Notes under the pieces: model-generated | Databases searched by the model: none | What the model was told of the DNA's origin: nothing | The model's input: the letters and a program-made list of their open reading frames with translations, nothing else | Made by a program: the position numbers and the translations under genes | Shown: positions 1 through 7,703 of the stretch, piece by piece | Position numbering within the stretch: the stretch's first letter is position 1 | Layout of the letters: every line of letters starts with the position of its first letter | NCBI GenBank assembly: GCA_030524665.1 | Contig: JAUNGL010000005.1 | Coordinates: forward strand, 13,907 to 47,659 | Source: Lachnospiraceae bacterium | Lineage (GTDB): Bacteria; Bacillota; Clostridia; Lachnospirales; Lachnospiraceae | DNA: 33,753 nucleotides | Direction of reading: 5' to 3'

Positions 1-1
1 A

Positions 2-244
2 GGAGAGATCGAACTGCGGAGAATTCTGGAGCGGAACGGATTACGGCTTTTGTCTTTTGAAGACGAGACACCCGCGTGGAGGGAATATTACATAGAGGCA
101 ATCTGGAACGGGACCATGCAGGCGACGCCTGCCGGGACAGGAAGATGCGGCTATTTTTCCCTGATTTCAGAAAAATGTCAGAGTATGGGAGCCGGACAGA
201 AACCAGAAAAGTGTCAGAGCATGGGAGCCGGACAGAAACAATGA
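2..244 (+). CDS. C-terminal fragment of a probable SAM-dependent methyltransferase (5' truncated by the window edge)
   Basis: An open frame enters from the left edge and stops at 242-244, giving about 80 residues. The segment ELRRILERNGLRLLSFEDE followed by an aromatic helix resembles the end of class I methyltransferases. In molybdenum-hydroxylase maturation loci a methyltransferase of the DVU_1556 type commonly sits beside the C-GCAxxG-C-C protein and the radical SAM protein found just downstream, so that identity is inferred from context. The catalytic region is outside the window and cannot be checked. The last 24 codons are odd: they consist of two near-identical 36-bp units encoding EKCQSMGAGQK, which look like a tail extended by a repeat and not family sequence. 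Confidence 0.45.
   Translation, partial: GEIELRRILERNGLRLLSFEDETPAWREYYIEAIWNGTMQATPAGTGRCGYFSLISEKCQSMGAGQKPEKCQSMGAGQKQ
171..238 (+). repeat. Two-copy 36-bp tandem repeat in a coding tail
   Basis: Copies at 171-202 and 207-238 share 30 of 32 bases, with a 36-bp period (12 codons). Both encode EKCQSMGAGQK, so reading frame is kept. It forms the extreme C-terminus of the truncated first gene. Confidence 0.8.
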
Positions 245-251
245 AATTTGG

Positions 252-383
252 GTTACTATTCACGGGGCAGTTGTCCCGCGAGGATTTATCCTGCCCATCC
301 TTTGGGCAGGATGCCGTCCCTGGCGAAGGGGCGTTGGGTGCGGTTACGAACCTGAATCCCGAGTTTTGTGTGCGAAAGGAGAT
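252..383 (+). repeat. Left-hand part of the dispersed GTTACTGTTCAC repeat family
   Basis: It starts with GTTACTATTCACGG and GTCCCGCGAGG, the left end seen in the copies at 7704 and 28572. A perfect 10-bp hairpin follows (ATCCTGCCCA / TGGGCAGGAT), then a second imperfect hairpin and the conserved AATCCCGAGTTTTG. The element breaks off at GCGAAA, directly where the ribosome site of the next gene begins. The right terminal repeat is absent. Confidence 0.75.
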
Positions 384-387
384 CGAT

Positions 388-813
388 ATGGATATTTTTG
401 ACAGGATCATGGAGCTTTCTGCTTCGGGCTATTACTGTTCTCAGATTATGGCGATTCTGCTTCTTGAAATGACGGAGGAGGAGAATGACGGATTGGTGCG
501 GGCGATGGGAGGACTGTGCGGCGGAGTGGGTTATTCCAATGGCTGCTGCGGCTGTATGACTGGGGGCTGCTGCCTGATTTCCTATTTTACGGGTAAGGGC
601 GGCGAAAATGAGATGGATCTTGAGGAACACAAGCCGGTCATGAAAGCATTTACCGACTGGTTTACGGAAGAAATGCAGATGGAGCATGGCGGAATTGAGT
701 GCAGTGATATTATCCGGGGAAATCCGGCGAAACGGGTACAGTACTGCCCGCAGATTATTGCCGCCTCATTTGAGAAGTGTATGGAACTTTTGCAGGAGGA
801 AGGAATCATATGA
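388..813 (+). CDS. C-GCAxxG-C-C family redox-type protein (DVU_1555-like)
   Basis: This 141-residue protein carries the family's cysteine pattern: YYCSQ near residue 17, then GGLCGGVGYSNGCCGCMTGGC in the middle and YCPQI near the C-terminus. C-GCAxxG-C-C proteins are small, probably redox-active or metal-binding, and of unproved biochemical role. One subgroup is restricted to molybdenum aldehyde oxidoreductase maturation loci, which fits here. The ATG at 388 is chosen because AAAGGAG lies 6 bases upstream and the family homology begins there, although the frame is open back to position 76. The stop codon overlaps the next start as ATGA (810-813), so translation is probably coupled to the radical SAM gene. 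The ribosome site is built from the end of a repeat remnant. Confidence 0.8.
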   Translation: MDIFDRIMELSASGYYCSQIMAILLLEMTEEENDGLVRAMGGLCGGVGYSNGCCGCMTGGCCLISYFTGKGGENEMDLEEHKPVMKAFTDWFTEEMQMEHGGIECSDIIRGNPAKRVQYCPQIIAASFEKCMELLQEEGII

Positions 814-2147
814 GGCGTGTCATCAACAGGACACAGAGCGTTTGTCCGGTATGTCTGAAAACGATTAAGGCAGAACGGATCATGGATACGGATCATAAAA
901 TCTACATGCAGAAACAATGTCAGGAGCATGGCAGTTTCCGGACACTGATCTGGGAGGGTGATCTGGCCAGCTACTACCGCTGGAACCAGCAGAACGAACA
1001 CCAGGAATCACCTGTGAATCCGGAAAAGACGGAGAAGCATGGCTGCCCGAATGACTGCGGAATGTGCACGGAGCATCTGAGTAAGGGCTGCTGTATGCTG
1101 CTGGAACTGACCAATCGCTGCAATTTGCAGTGTCCGGTCTGCTTCGCCTCTGCTGGAGAAAATCCCCCCAGTGATCTGTCTCTGGAAGAAATCGGGCGGC
1201 AGTTTGATTTTCTCATGAATCACGGAGGCCCGTTCAATATTCAGCTCTCCGGCGGAGAGCCGACGATGCGTGACGACTTGCCTGCAATTATCCAGATGGG
1301 CAGGGAGAAGGGATTTACGTTTTTCCAGTTGAACACGAATGGAATCCGGCTGGCTGAGGAGGAAGGTTATGCCGCAGAGCTGAAAGAGGCGGGTCTGAAT
1401 ACGGTATTTCTTCAGTTTGACGGTGTGACGGATGAGGTATATCAGATTTTGAGGGGACGTCCGCTGTTGGAACAGAAGCAGCGGGCAATCCGTAACTGCG
1501 GGGAGGCTGGCCTGGGTGTGGTACTGGTACCGGTGATTGCTCCGGGAGTGAATGAAAATCAGGTGGGAGATATTCTGAAATTTGCCATGGATCGGATGCC
1601 GGAGATCCGGGGCGTACATTTCCAGCCGATCAGTTATTTTGGAAGATGTTCTCTGGATGCCGAAGGGGACCGGATTACCATTCCCAGGATGCTGCGGCTG
1701 ATTGAGGCACAGACGGATGGGCAGATGAAGGCCGGGGATTTTGCCGGCGGAGGTGCTGAGAATCCATACTGTTCCTTCCATGCCAGCTATATGAAGGGAG
1801 ACAGCGGAGCTTTGCGGGCATTGAAGAAAAAGAGTACCTGCTGCTGTTGTACCAGCTCTGACGATTCCAGAGAATTTGTAGCCAGGCAGTGGAGCGGGCA
1901 GGAAGAACGGTACGAGATGCCGGCGGACGGTCCGCTGTCCGATACTTCCGGGCTAGATGCCTTTTTGGAAGAGGCAAGAAAAAGAACCCTTGCCGTGTCC
2001 GGTATGATCTTCCAGGACGCTTATAATTTTGATCTGGACAGAGTTCGCCGCTGTTATATCTGTGAACTGGACGCAGAATACGGTATGGTGCCATTCTGTG
2101 CCTATAATTTAACAAATAGAAAGGGAGAATATCTCTACAGGAAGTAA
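810..2147 (+). CDS. trsS: Radical SAM protein, TrsS-like, of the molybdenum hydroxylase maturation system
   Basis: This 445-residue protein has a radical SAM cluster motif at C104-x3-C108-x2-C111 (CNLQCPVC), SGGEPT at 147-152 and an FNIQLSGGEP strand that would bind SAM. In front is a CPVC pair (C12, C15) plus C37, and a GCPNDCGMC segment. Further cysteines form a run of four at 344-347 and a CxxC near 415-418, so more than one iron-sulfur site is likely. TrsS proteins are known as radical SAM (seleno)proteins of the DVU_1551-1558-type cluster. This copy uses cysteines only, and no in-frame TGA was seen. The start at 810 follows AGGAGGA at 795-801 and overlaps the previous stop. The substrate is unknown. 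Confidence is high for radical SAM, moderate for TrsS. Confidence 0.85.
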   Translation: MRRVINRTQSVCPVCLKTIKAERIMDTDHKIYMQKQCQEHGSFRTLIWEGDLASYYRWNQQNEHQESPVNPEKTEKHGCPNDCGMCTEHLSKGCCMLLELTNRCNLQCPVCFASAGENPPSDLSLEEIGRQFDFLMNHGGPFNIQLSGGEPTMRDDLPAIIQMGREKGFTFFQLNTNGIRLAEEEGYAAELKEAGLNTVFLQFDGVTDEVYQILRGRPLLEQKQRAIRNCGEAGLGVVLVPVIAPGVNENQVGDILKFAMDRMPEIRGVHFQPISYFGRCSLDAEGDRITIPRMLRLIEAQTDGQMKAGDFAGGGAENPYCSFHASYMKGDSGALRALKKKSTCCCCTSSDDSREFVARQWSGQEERYEMPADGPLSDTSGLDAFLEEARKRTLAVSGMIFQDAYNFDLDRVRRCYICELDAEYGMVPFCAYNLTNRKGEYLYRK

Positions 2148-2149
2148 GG

Positions 2150-3415
2150 ATGAAAAAAAGCAGACTGGATGAAATGATTATGAGACTGGAGGGGCTGGAT
2201 TCTCTGGAGCGCAGGGAAATCGAGATGCTCCAGCTTGGCAAATTGAATAAGCTGCTGCGCAGGGAATGTGAGAGGGGAGGATTTTATTCGGAGCTTCCCG
2301 AAAAACTGAATTCTCTGGCAGAGCTGTCTGATCTTCCGTTTACCACGGCGGAGGATTTGCAGCGAAACAGCGGCCGGATGCTGCTGTGTTCCCAGAACGA
2401 GGTGCAGAGAGTCATCACAGACCGGACCAGTGGGACTACCGGTCAGCCCAAACGTCTTTTTTACACAAAAGAAGATCTGGAACATACGGTCCTTTTATTC
2501 ATGGCAGGACTTGGAGAATTTATTTATCCGGGCGGCAGAACGATGATCTGTATGCCGTTTTCCGGGCCGTACGGTCTGGGGGAGCTGATCGCAGAGGCTG
2601 TGGAGCGGCTGGGAGCGGACGCCCTCCGGATCGGACCGTTTCTCACTTATTCGGAGTATGAAAAGGTGATTCGGGAGGAGCGGCCTGATACTTTTGTAGG
2701 AATGCCGGTGCAGCTGCTTTCGATTCTGCGTTTCTGCGGGAAAGGCAGTCTGCAGCGGGCATTAGTCAGTGGGGATGCCTGCCCTGAAACGGTCATGACT
2801 CAGTGTGAGGCTTTGCTGGGAACAGAACTGTTCCCGCATTACGGTTCCAGAGAAATGGCTCTGGGCGGTGCAGTTACCTGTCCGGCCCATGAGGGAATGC
2901 ATCTGAGGGAGAATCATGTGATCGCGGAGATTATTGATGAACAGGGAAGAGTGCTCCCGAATGGGCAGTATGGAGAACTGGTCATTACAACGATTGGAAT
3001 GGCGGCGCAGCCTTTAATCCGCTACCGTACAGGAGACTATACCAGAATTCTTGCAGAACCGTGTCCCTGCGGAAGCCAGACGATCCGTCTGGATCAGGTG
3101 AGGCGGAAAGAGGAAGCAGGAATCCCCACCATCGAGGAACTGGACAATATTCTTTTTGGGTTTCCGGAGGTGGTCGATTATCATGCAGACTATAGGTTGC
3201 TATTCACGACCCTACCGTCTGCAAACAGCAACGTCCAGCCGTCTCCGTGCCTGCATCTGGAACTGCTCACAGTGAAAGATTGTCCGGAAACAGCTATCTG
3301 CGGACTGATTAGAGAAAAATACAGGAATCTGGATGTGACAATAGCTGCAAGGCAGTGTACTGGCGAATGCAGATCCCTGTATAGTGGAAAGCGTGTTGTT
3401 GCGTCACTTCAGTAG
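2150..3415 (+). CDS. AMP-dependent CoA ligase-like protein (DVU_1553-type, phenylacetate-CoA ligase fold)
   Basis: The 421-residue protein has the adenylate-forming P-loop TSGTTGQPK (S94-K101), the HYGSREMALGG acyl-adenylate motif and LIRYRTGDYTRI, all typical of PaaK/CapK-like ligases. A GEL-VIT region precedes the hinge. It begins two bases after the radical SAM stop, with GGAAG upstream, and is therefore in the same operon. In related loci a ligase of this type accompanies the radical SAM and NTP transferase genes. Its substrate is unknown, and activation of a cofactor intermediate is inference only. Residues about 349-361 (LLFTTLPSANSNV) are encoded by a stretch resembling the small dispersed hairpin repeat, so this surface loop may be a recent insertion. 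The gene ends 12 bases inside the convergent cysteine desulfurase. Confidence 0.78.
   Translation: MKKSRLDEMIMRLEGLDSLERREIEMLQLGKLNKLLRRECERGGFYSELPEKLNSLAELSDLPFTTAEDLQRNSGRMLLCSQNEVQRVITDRTSGTTGQPKRLFYTKEDLEHTVLLFMAGLGEFIYPGGRTMICMPFSGPYGLGELIAEAVERLGADALRIGPFLTYSEYEKVIREERPDTFVGMPVQLLSILRFCGKGSLQRALVSGDACPETVMTQCEALLGTELFPHYGSREMALGGAVTCPAHEGMHLRENHVIAEIIDEQGRVLPNGQYGELVITTIGMAAQPLIRYRTGDYTRILAEPCPCGSQTIRLDQVRRKEEAGIPTIEELDNILFGFPEVVDYHADYRLLFTTLPSANSNVQPSPCLHLELLTVKDCPETAICGLIREKYRNLDVTIAARQCTGECRSLYSGKRVVASLQ
3196..3232 (+). repeat. Decayed minimal hairpin repeat inside the ligase gene
   Basis: GTTGCTATTCAC at 3196 and GCAAACAGCAAC ending at 3232 match each other's complements at 9 of 12 positions. 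They resemble the terminal repeats GTTACTGTTCAC/GTGAACAGTAAC. The span of 37 bp equals the minimal copies at 27620-27656 and 28690-28726. Confidence 0.5.
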
Positions 3416-4594
3416 AAACGGCTTGCGGCCCTCAACCTTATCGTTCCAGAGCGGAGAGCAGCTCCGAAGGGAGGCCACTGTCTGAGTGACAGCATGGATG
3501 ATTGTTTCCACTTCTTCCGCAGTGTTGGTCTCACACAGTGAGATGCGGAGAGAAGCGCGGGCTAATTCGCGGGGCAGGCCGATGGCACGGAGCACATGGC
3601 TGGGGTCTGCTGAGGAAGAGGTACAGGCAGAACCGGCAGAGGCACAGATTCCCTGCTGATCCAGGGCAAGGAGAAGCCGTTCACCGTCGATGCCTTCAAA
3701 GCATATATTTACATTTCCGGGCAGACGGTGCGTTGGACTTCCGTTCAGGGCAGAATGGGGAATCTGCAGCAGGCCCTCCATAAGCCTGGACTGTAAAGCT
3801 GTTACTTTAGTAGAATTTTCTTCCATGTGAAGGCAGGCTTCTTTCAGGGCAGCGGCCATTCCGAGAATCGCAGGTACATTTTCCGTACCGGCCCGTCTGC
3901 CGCCTTCCTGTCCGCCGCCTTCGATCAGGCTGGCCACCGGAGTTCCCTTCTGTGCGTATAACACGCCGGTTCCTTTTGGACCATGAAATTTGTGGGCAGA
4001 GAGTGAAAGCAGCGGAATTTCCTGTTGTTTCACATGAATCGGAATATGGCCCACTGCCTGGACTGCATCTGTGTGGAATAGTACCTGGCGCTCTCTGCAA
4101 AGCCGGCTGATCTCCGGAATGGGGAGAATGGTGCCGATTTCATTATTGGCATACATAACAGTGACCAGGGCGGTATCCGGACGGATAGCGTCTGCCACCT
4201 GTTCCGGAGTCACCTCGCCGAGGTTATTTACCGGGAGATATTCTACGGAAAATCCTTCTTTTTGAAGTTTCTGAAGGGCATGAAGGACTGCGTGGTGCTC
4301 AATGGGGGTGGACAAAATATGCTTTTTACCCTTTCGCGAACCGATTTTTGCGGCAGAGAGGATGGCCTGATTGTCCGCTTCGCTGCCGCCGGAAGTGAAG
4401 ATGATTTCCTTCGGATGGCAGCCGAGACAGGCGGCGATCTGTGTTCTGGCTTCATAGAGAGCTTCTGCAGCCTGCTGGCCGACCGAATGCAGGCTGGAGG
4501 GATTGCCGTAGATGAGGTCAAAGCAGGGGAGCATTGCCTGAATTGCGGCAGGGGACATCTTCGTGGTTGCGGCATTATCTACATAAATTTTCAT
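3404..4594 (-). CDS. Cysteine desulfurase, NifS/IscS-like (class V aminotransferase)
   Basis: This 396-residue PLP enzyme shows YVDNAATT at the N-terminus, TSGGSEADN (67-75), the PLP-contacting histidine H100, the Schiff-base lysine K202 in SAHKFHGPKG, and the catalytic cysteine C324 in GSACTSSS. NifS proteins remove sulfur (or selenium) from cysteine (selenocysteine), leaving a persulfide on the cysteine. A NifS-like gene is a known marker of selenium-dependent molybdenum hydroxylase loci, where it probably supplies the terminal sulfur or selenium ligand of the cofactor. Here it lies on the opposite strand and overlaps the ligase 3' end by 12 bases. GGAGG at 4603-4607 on the minus strand sets the ATG. 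A general iron-sulfur role cannot be excluded. Confidence 0.9.
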   Translation of the reverse strand: MKIYVDNAATTKMSPAAIQAMLPCFDLIYGNPSSLHSVGQQAAEALYEARTQIAACLGCHPKEIIFTSGGSEADNQAILSAAKIGSRKGKKHILSTPIEHHAVLHALQKLQKEGFSVEYLPVNNLGEVTPEQVADAIRPDTALVTVMYANNEIGTILPIPEISRLCRERQVLFHTDAVQAVGHIPIHVKQQEIPLLSLSAHKFHGPKGTGVLYAQKGTPVASLIEGGGQEGGRRAGTENVPAILGMAAALKEACLHMEENSTKVTALQSRLMEGLLQIPHSALNGSPTHRLPGNVNICFEGIDGERLLLALDQQGICASAGSACTSSSADPSHVLRAIGLPRELARASLRISLCETNTAEEVETIIHAVTQTVASLRSCSPLWNDKVEGRKPFLLK

Positions 4595-4766
4595 TTTCTT
4601 ACCTCCGTTCTGATGAGAATGCGGGGTTACTGTGGATTATTAAACCTTTTTGAAATGTTAGCTGCTGTTCGCAGACGGAAGGGCTGTGAATCGTAACAAT
4701 GTTATAAAAATTATAGCAATTATGATCAGAATAATCAATCAGAGAACATCAGAATTGTACAATTGT

Positions 4767-4857
4767 GTTACTGTTCGTTACTGTTCAGCTATCGGGGAGC
4801 TGCATAAGCAGCGGATCGTCTGCGGGGCTGTGGTCTGAATGGCGTCAGAATCGTAAC
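4767..4857 (+). repeat. Degenerate copy of the dispersed repeat, with a tandem 10-bp left end
   Basis: GTTACTGTTC occurs twice back to back (4767-4776, 4777-4786), followed by AGCTATCGGGGAGC and ending near a CGTAAC remnant at 4852-4857. It fills most of the divergent gap between the desulfurase and the NTP-transferase fusion. A further remnant (GTTACTGTGGA at 4626, GTGAATCGTAAC near 4686) lies closer to the desulfurase. The rest of this gap is AT-rich and shows no gene. Confidence 0.5.
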
Positions 4858-4876
4858 AAATGAAGGAGGCGGGGGT

Positions 4877-6544
4877 TTGAAAAAAGAATCAGGAACAGAG
4901 TTAATGACAGGATTGAAAACCGGTGCATTGATCACGGCAGCGGGGCTTTCTTCGAGAATGGGTGATTTTAAGCCGCTGCTCCCATACAAAAATACTACGA
5001 TGATAAGATTTCTGGTGAACCTTCTTCATGAGGCGGGGGCAGATCCTATTGCGGTGGTAATTGGTTATCGGGCGAAGGAACTGAGGGAACATTTGAAAGA
5101 TAGGGATGTTTTATTGGTTGAAAATTATCAGTATGAAGTGACAGAGATGTTTGATTCTGTAAAGCTGGGCCTTCAGAGACTGTCCGGACTATGTGACCGT
5201 GCGGCTTTTGTGCCGGTGGATGTGCCGGATTTGTCTTCTTCGCTGCTCCGGCGGGTATTTCAGACAGAGGGAAGTATTGTCCGGCCGGTATATCGTGGAA
5301 GGCCGGGACATCCGGTTGTGATGGATGCGGGGCTGATCCCGGCGGTTTGTGCATATACAGGGGACCGGGGATTTCGCGGGGCTCTGGAGTCGCTGAGCTG
5401 TGGAATCACTGAAGTGGAAGCAGAAAACGACGGCATTTACAATGATATTGATACCATCGAGGATTATCGAAATCTGGTTGGGAAGGAAAAAGTGCGGACT
5501 CTTTATCTTGTGAGGCACGGTGCTGTGGAATTCCCTGGAGGAGAAAAAAGGTGCATTGGCAGAACGGACCTGCCTCTTTCGGCGACCGGACGCAGGCAGG
5601 CATTGCAGTTACAGACATATTTTCGGGATAAAGCGATTGAGGCCGTATACGCGAGTCCACTGAAACGGGCCCGGGAGACAGCGCAATTGGCAGCAGGTGA
5701 AAATACAGTGATCCATGTGCGGGACGGTTTGACAGAGATGGATATGGGAAGCTGGGAGAATCAGCCGCTTGGCAGCCTTCATAAAAGGTTAGAAGACGAG
5801 GCGCCCGGAGGAGAACCACGAAGCAGTGCACTGAGACGTTTCTCAGAGACAGTGGATCAGATCATCGCAGAAACCAGTGGCGATATTGTGATCGTGTCTC
5901 ATGCAGGGGTAATCTGTGCTTACCTTTCAGAGCGGATGAACACTCCGTTGGAGACTTCACGAGGACTCAGGCAGCCGTACTGCGGGCTTAATATTTTTGA
6001 GGTGCGCGCTGGCAGCAGCCCGAAGCTGCGGGAGTATGGCGTGAAGGCCAGTCAGGTGCCGGAAGAAACAGAGATCAGAGAGCTGTTTGGGCGCAGAGAA
6101 ACTCCGGAACGGGTGATCCGGCACTGTGAGGCAGTGGCAGCGGAAGCACTGCGGATTGCCAAAGCCCTGAATGAAAAAGGGATGCAGCTGGATGAACAGT
6201 TGATCCGGGCATCTGCCCTGCTCCACGATGTGGAGCGGCGACAGAAGAGTCATGCCAGCAAAGGCAGTGAATTGCTGCTGCGTGAAGGATATCCCCAAAT
6301 TGCCAGTGTCATCCGCCAGCATCATGAGCTGGACCGGATCGTACTGGATGAGGCAGCTGTGGTATTCTATGCGGATAAGCGCTGCATAGAGGACCGCCGG
6401 GTCTCACTGGAAGAACGGTTTGCCGACAGCGCCGGAAAGCGGGAGCTTGACCAGACCGCGCAGATGTTCCACGCAAAGCGGTTCCGTCAGGCACTGGCCA
6501 TCGAAGCAAAGATAAACGAGATGCTGGGTAACAGCCATGCCTGA
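4877..6544 (+). CDS. Three-domain fusion: MobA-like NTP transferase, histidine phosphatase, HD hydrolase
   Basis: This 555-residue protein contains three units. Residues 17-205 are a MobA/MocA-type nucleotidyltransferase (AAGLSSRMG with K32). Residues 208-395 are a histidine phosphatase with RHG at 213-215, YASPLKRARET and a second catalytic histidine H342 in VSHAG, closest to CobC/alpha-ribazole phosphatase. Residues 400-545 are an HD domain with H450-D451 and a following QHH. MocA-like enzymes add CMP to molybdopterin to make the MCD form used by xanthine dehydrogenase-type enzymes, and DVU_1551-type NTP transferases mark this locus. The partner domains suggest phosphate or nucleotide removal on the same pathway, which is inference. 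The TTG start is supported by AAGGAGG at 4863-4869. An ATG at 4904 is the alternative, but it lacks as good a site. Confidence 0.88.
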   Translation: MKKESGTELMTGLKTGALITAAGLSSRMGDFKPLLPYKNTTMIRFLVNLLHEAGADPIAVVIGYRAKELREHLKDRDVLLVENYQYEVTEMFDSVKLGLQRLSGLCDRAAFVPVDVPDLSSSLLRRVFQTEGSIVRPVYRGRPGHPVVMDAGLIPAVCAYTGDRGFRGALESLSCGITEVEAENDGIYNDIDTIEDYRNLVGKEKVRTLYLVRHGAVEFPGGEKRCIGRTDLPLSATGRRQALQLQTYFRDKAIEAVYASPLKRARETAQLAAGENTVIHVRDGLTEMDMGSWENQPLGSLHKRLEDEAPGGEPRSSALRRFSETVDQIIAETSGDIVIVSHAGVICAYLSERMNTPLETSRGLRQPYCGLNIFEVRAGSSPKLREYGVKASQVPEETEIRELFGRRETPERVIRHCEAVAAEALRIAKALNEKGMQLDEQLIRASALLHDVERRQKSHASKGSELLLREGYPQIASVIRQHHELDRIVLDEAAVVFYADKRCIEDRRVSLEERFADSAGKRELDQTAQMFHAKRFRQALAIEAKINEMLGNSHA

Positions 6545-6553
6545 AAGGCTGAT

Positions 6554-6591
6554 GGAAACGCATCAGGTTGCTCTGCGTTCCGTCCGTTTTT
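6554..6591 (+). terminator. Probable terminator between convergent genes
   Basis: GGAAACGCA (6554-6562) can pair with TGCGTTCC (6574-6581) with one bulge, and T-rich sequence follows at 6587. It sits in the 70-bp gap between convergent genes. Confidence 0.5.
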
Positions 6592-6614
6592 AGTGTATTT
6601 AAACGTACTCACCT

Positions 6615-7490
6615 CTATCTTTGCGGATCTGGCTTCAGAATCATACAGGAACCATGCAGATCGGCCAGAGGCATCAGGCAGAGTGGTCCGTGGAGTGCTT
6701 CGTATTCTTCGACTGCCCGGTATACTCCGCGAAAACGCTGGTTATCGTAATCGTGCAGGACAATGACGCCTCCGGGATTCAGGCGGGGATAGAAATAATC
6801 CAGCCCGGCACGCGTGGGGGCGTAGAGATCTGCATCCAGACTGACCAGAGCAAAGCATTCCTGTTCCAGACCTGCAGCAGTTTCGGGAAAAAATCCTTTC
6901 TTAATGACTGCATTTTCCGGGTGGGGAATGCGTGCCAGAACAGCCTCGGCTGAGGTGTCTGAGAAGTCTCCTTCTCTGGCGGAGGAAAACTGCCGGCTCT
7001 GCTCCTGAGCCGTATCTCTGGGATCAAAACCGGCAAAGGTATCGAACAGGTACAGTGTCCGGTCAGGGAAAAGCAGGGAGAGCAGAGCTGAAAGCGCTCC
7101 CTGATAAACTCCCAGCTCCGCAATGGCGCCGGGAATGGAATGGTTCCGGATGCGTTTTGCCATTTTCTGTATCGAAGCCCCACGGATATCTATTGCATCA
7201 TAAAAGTCAGCCAGCAGACAAATGCACCCTTCATAGCCGAGGTCCAGAATCTGCTGCTTTAAAACGGCTGCTCTTGCCTTGCTGATGGGGCATAGCAGCA
7301 TCACATCACTTCGGCGGGTGACCGCCTCCTCTACAGACATGACACAATGTGTTGCAGAAGGGCAGTCCTGCGTCCATTTTTGAGAATCATTATCTGCAAA
7401 TCCAAGAATTTCCCAATGAGAAGAATGAAGCAGCGGTAATACTGCTTTTCCCATTTGCCCAAATCCGACCAGAATCATAGTGTTTTTCAT
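6615..7490 (-). CDS. TylF/MycF-family O-methyltransferase with an N-terminal nucleotide-binding domain
   Basis: The 291-residue protein has two parts. Residues 1-95 begin VGFGQMGKAV, a GxGxxG Rossmann turn followed by an acidic FADND strand end, as in small NAD- or sugar-nucleotide-binding modules. Residues 105-290 match the TylF/macrocin O-methyltransferase family: AELGVYQG (124-131) for SAM, LFDTFAGF (148-155), SLDADLYAPT (217-226) and VLHDYD (244-249), the last two providing metal ligands. The family methylates hydroxyls of sugars or secondary metabolites. The substrate here is unknown and there are no glycosyltransferase genes nearby. It interrupts the molybdenum cluster on the opposite strand, so it may be an insertion into it. 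AGAGGT sits about 6 bases before the ATG. Confidence 0.8.
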   Translation of the reverse strand: MKNTMILVGFGQMGKAVLPLLHSSHWEILGFADNDSQKWTQDCPSATHCVMSVEEAVTRRSDVMLLCPISKARAAVLKQQILDLGYEGCICLLADFYDAIDIRGASIQKMAKRIRNHSIPGAIAELGVYQGALSALLSLLFPDRTLYLFDTFAGFDPRDTAQEQSRQFSSAREGDFSDTSAEAVLARIPHPENAVIKKGFFPETAAGLEQECFALVSLDADLYAPTRAGLDYFYPRLNPGGVIVLHDYDNQRFRGVYRAVEEYEALHGPLCLMPLADLHGSCMILKPDPQR

Positions 7491-7520
7491 AGGATACCTC
7501 TAAATATTGAATCGAAGCAG

Positions 7521-7549
7521 TTGATTTATTTGGTGAAAAATGATATAGT
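7521..7549 (+). promoter_or_regulatory. Sigma-A-type promoter candidate
   Basis: TTGATT and TATAGT are separated by 17 bases within AT-rich sequence. It would give a leader of about 400 nt, containing the repeat element, ahead of the molybdopterin-binding gene. Evidence is sequence match only. Confidence 0.4.
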
Positions 7550-7631
7550 GTAAAGAAAATATATAGCTATAATATTATATTTTGCACAAAAAATCAATAA
7601 AAACAGACTTTTCAATCAAAGGGTTAAGATG

Positions 7632-7693
7632 GTTACAGTTTATACTCCGGCTATTCAGCGAGGATTTGTCCTGCACATAATTTGGGCAGGAGG
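7632..7693 (+). repeat. Degraded left-end copy of the dispersed repeat
   Basis: GTTACAGTTTATACTCCGG, then GCTATTCAGCGAGGATT and a TCCTGC...GGGCAGGA hairpin align with the left part of the copies at 252 and 15332. The right end is missing, and a complete copy starts 11 bases later. Confidence 0.55.
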
Positions 7694-7703
7694 TAGTTTT
7701 GGG

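Noticed and set aside
810-860. Selenocysteine codon in the TrsS-like protein
   Set aside because: Some relatives are selenoproteins, but the CPVC positions here are ordinary cysteine codons. The TGA at 811-813 is the stop of the previous gene in another frame.
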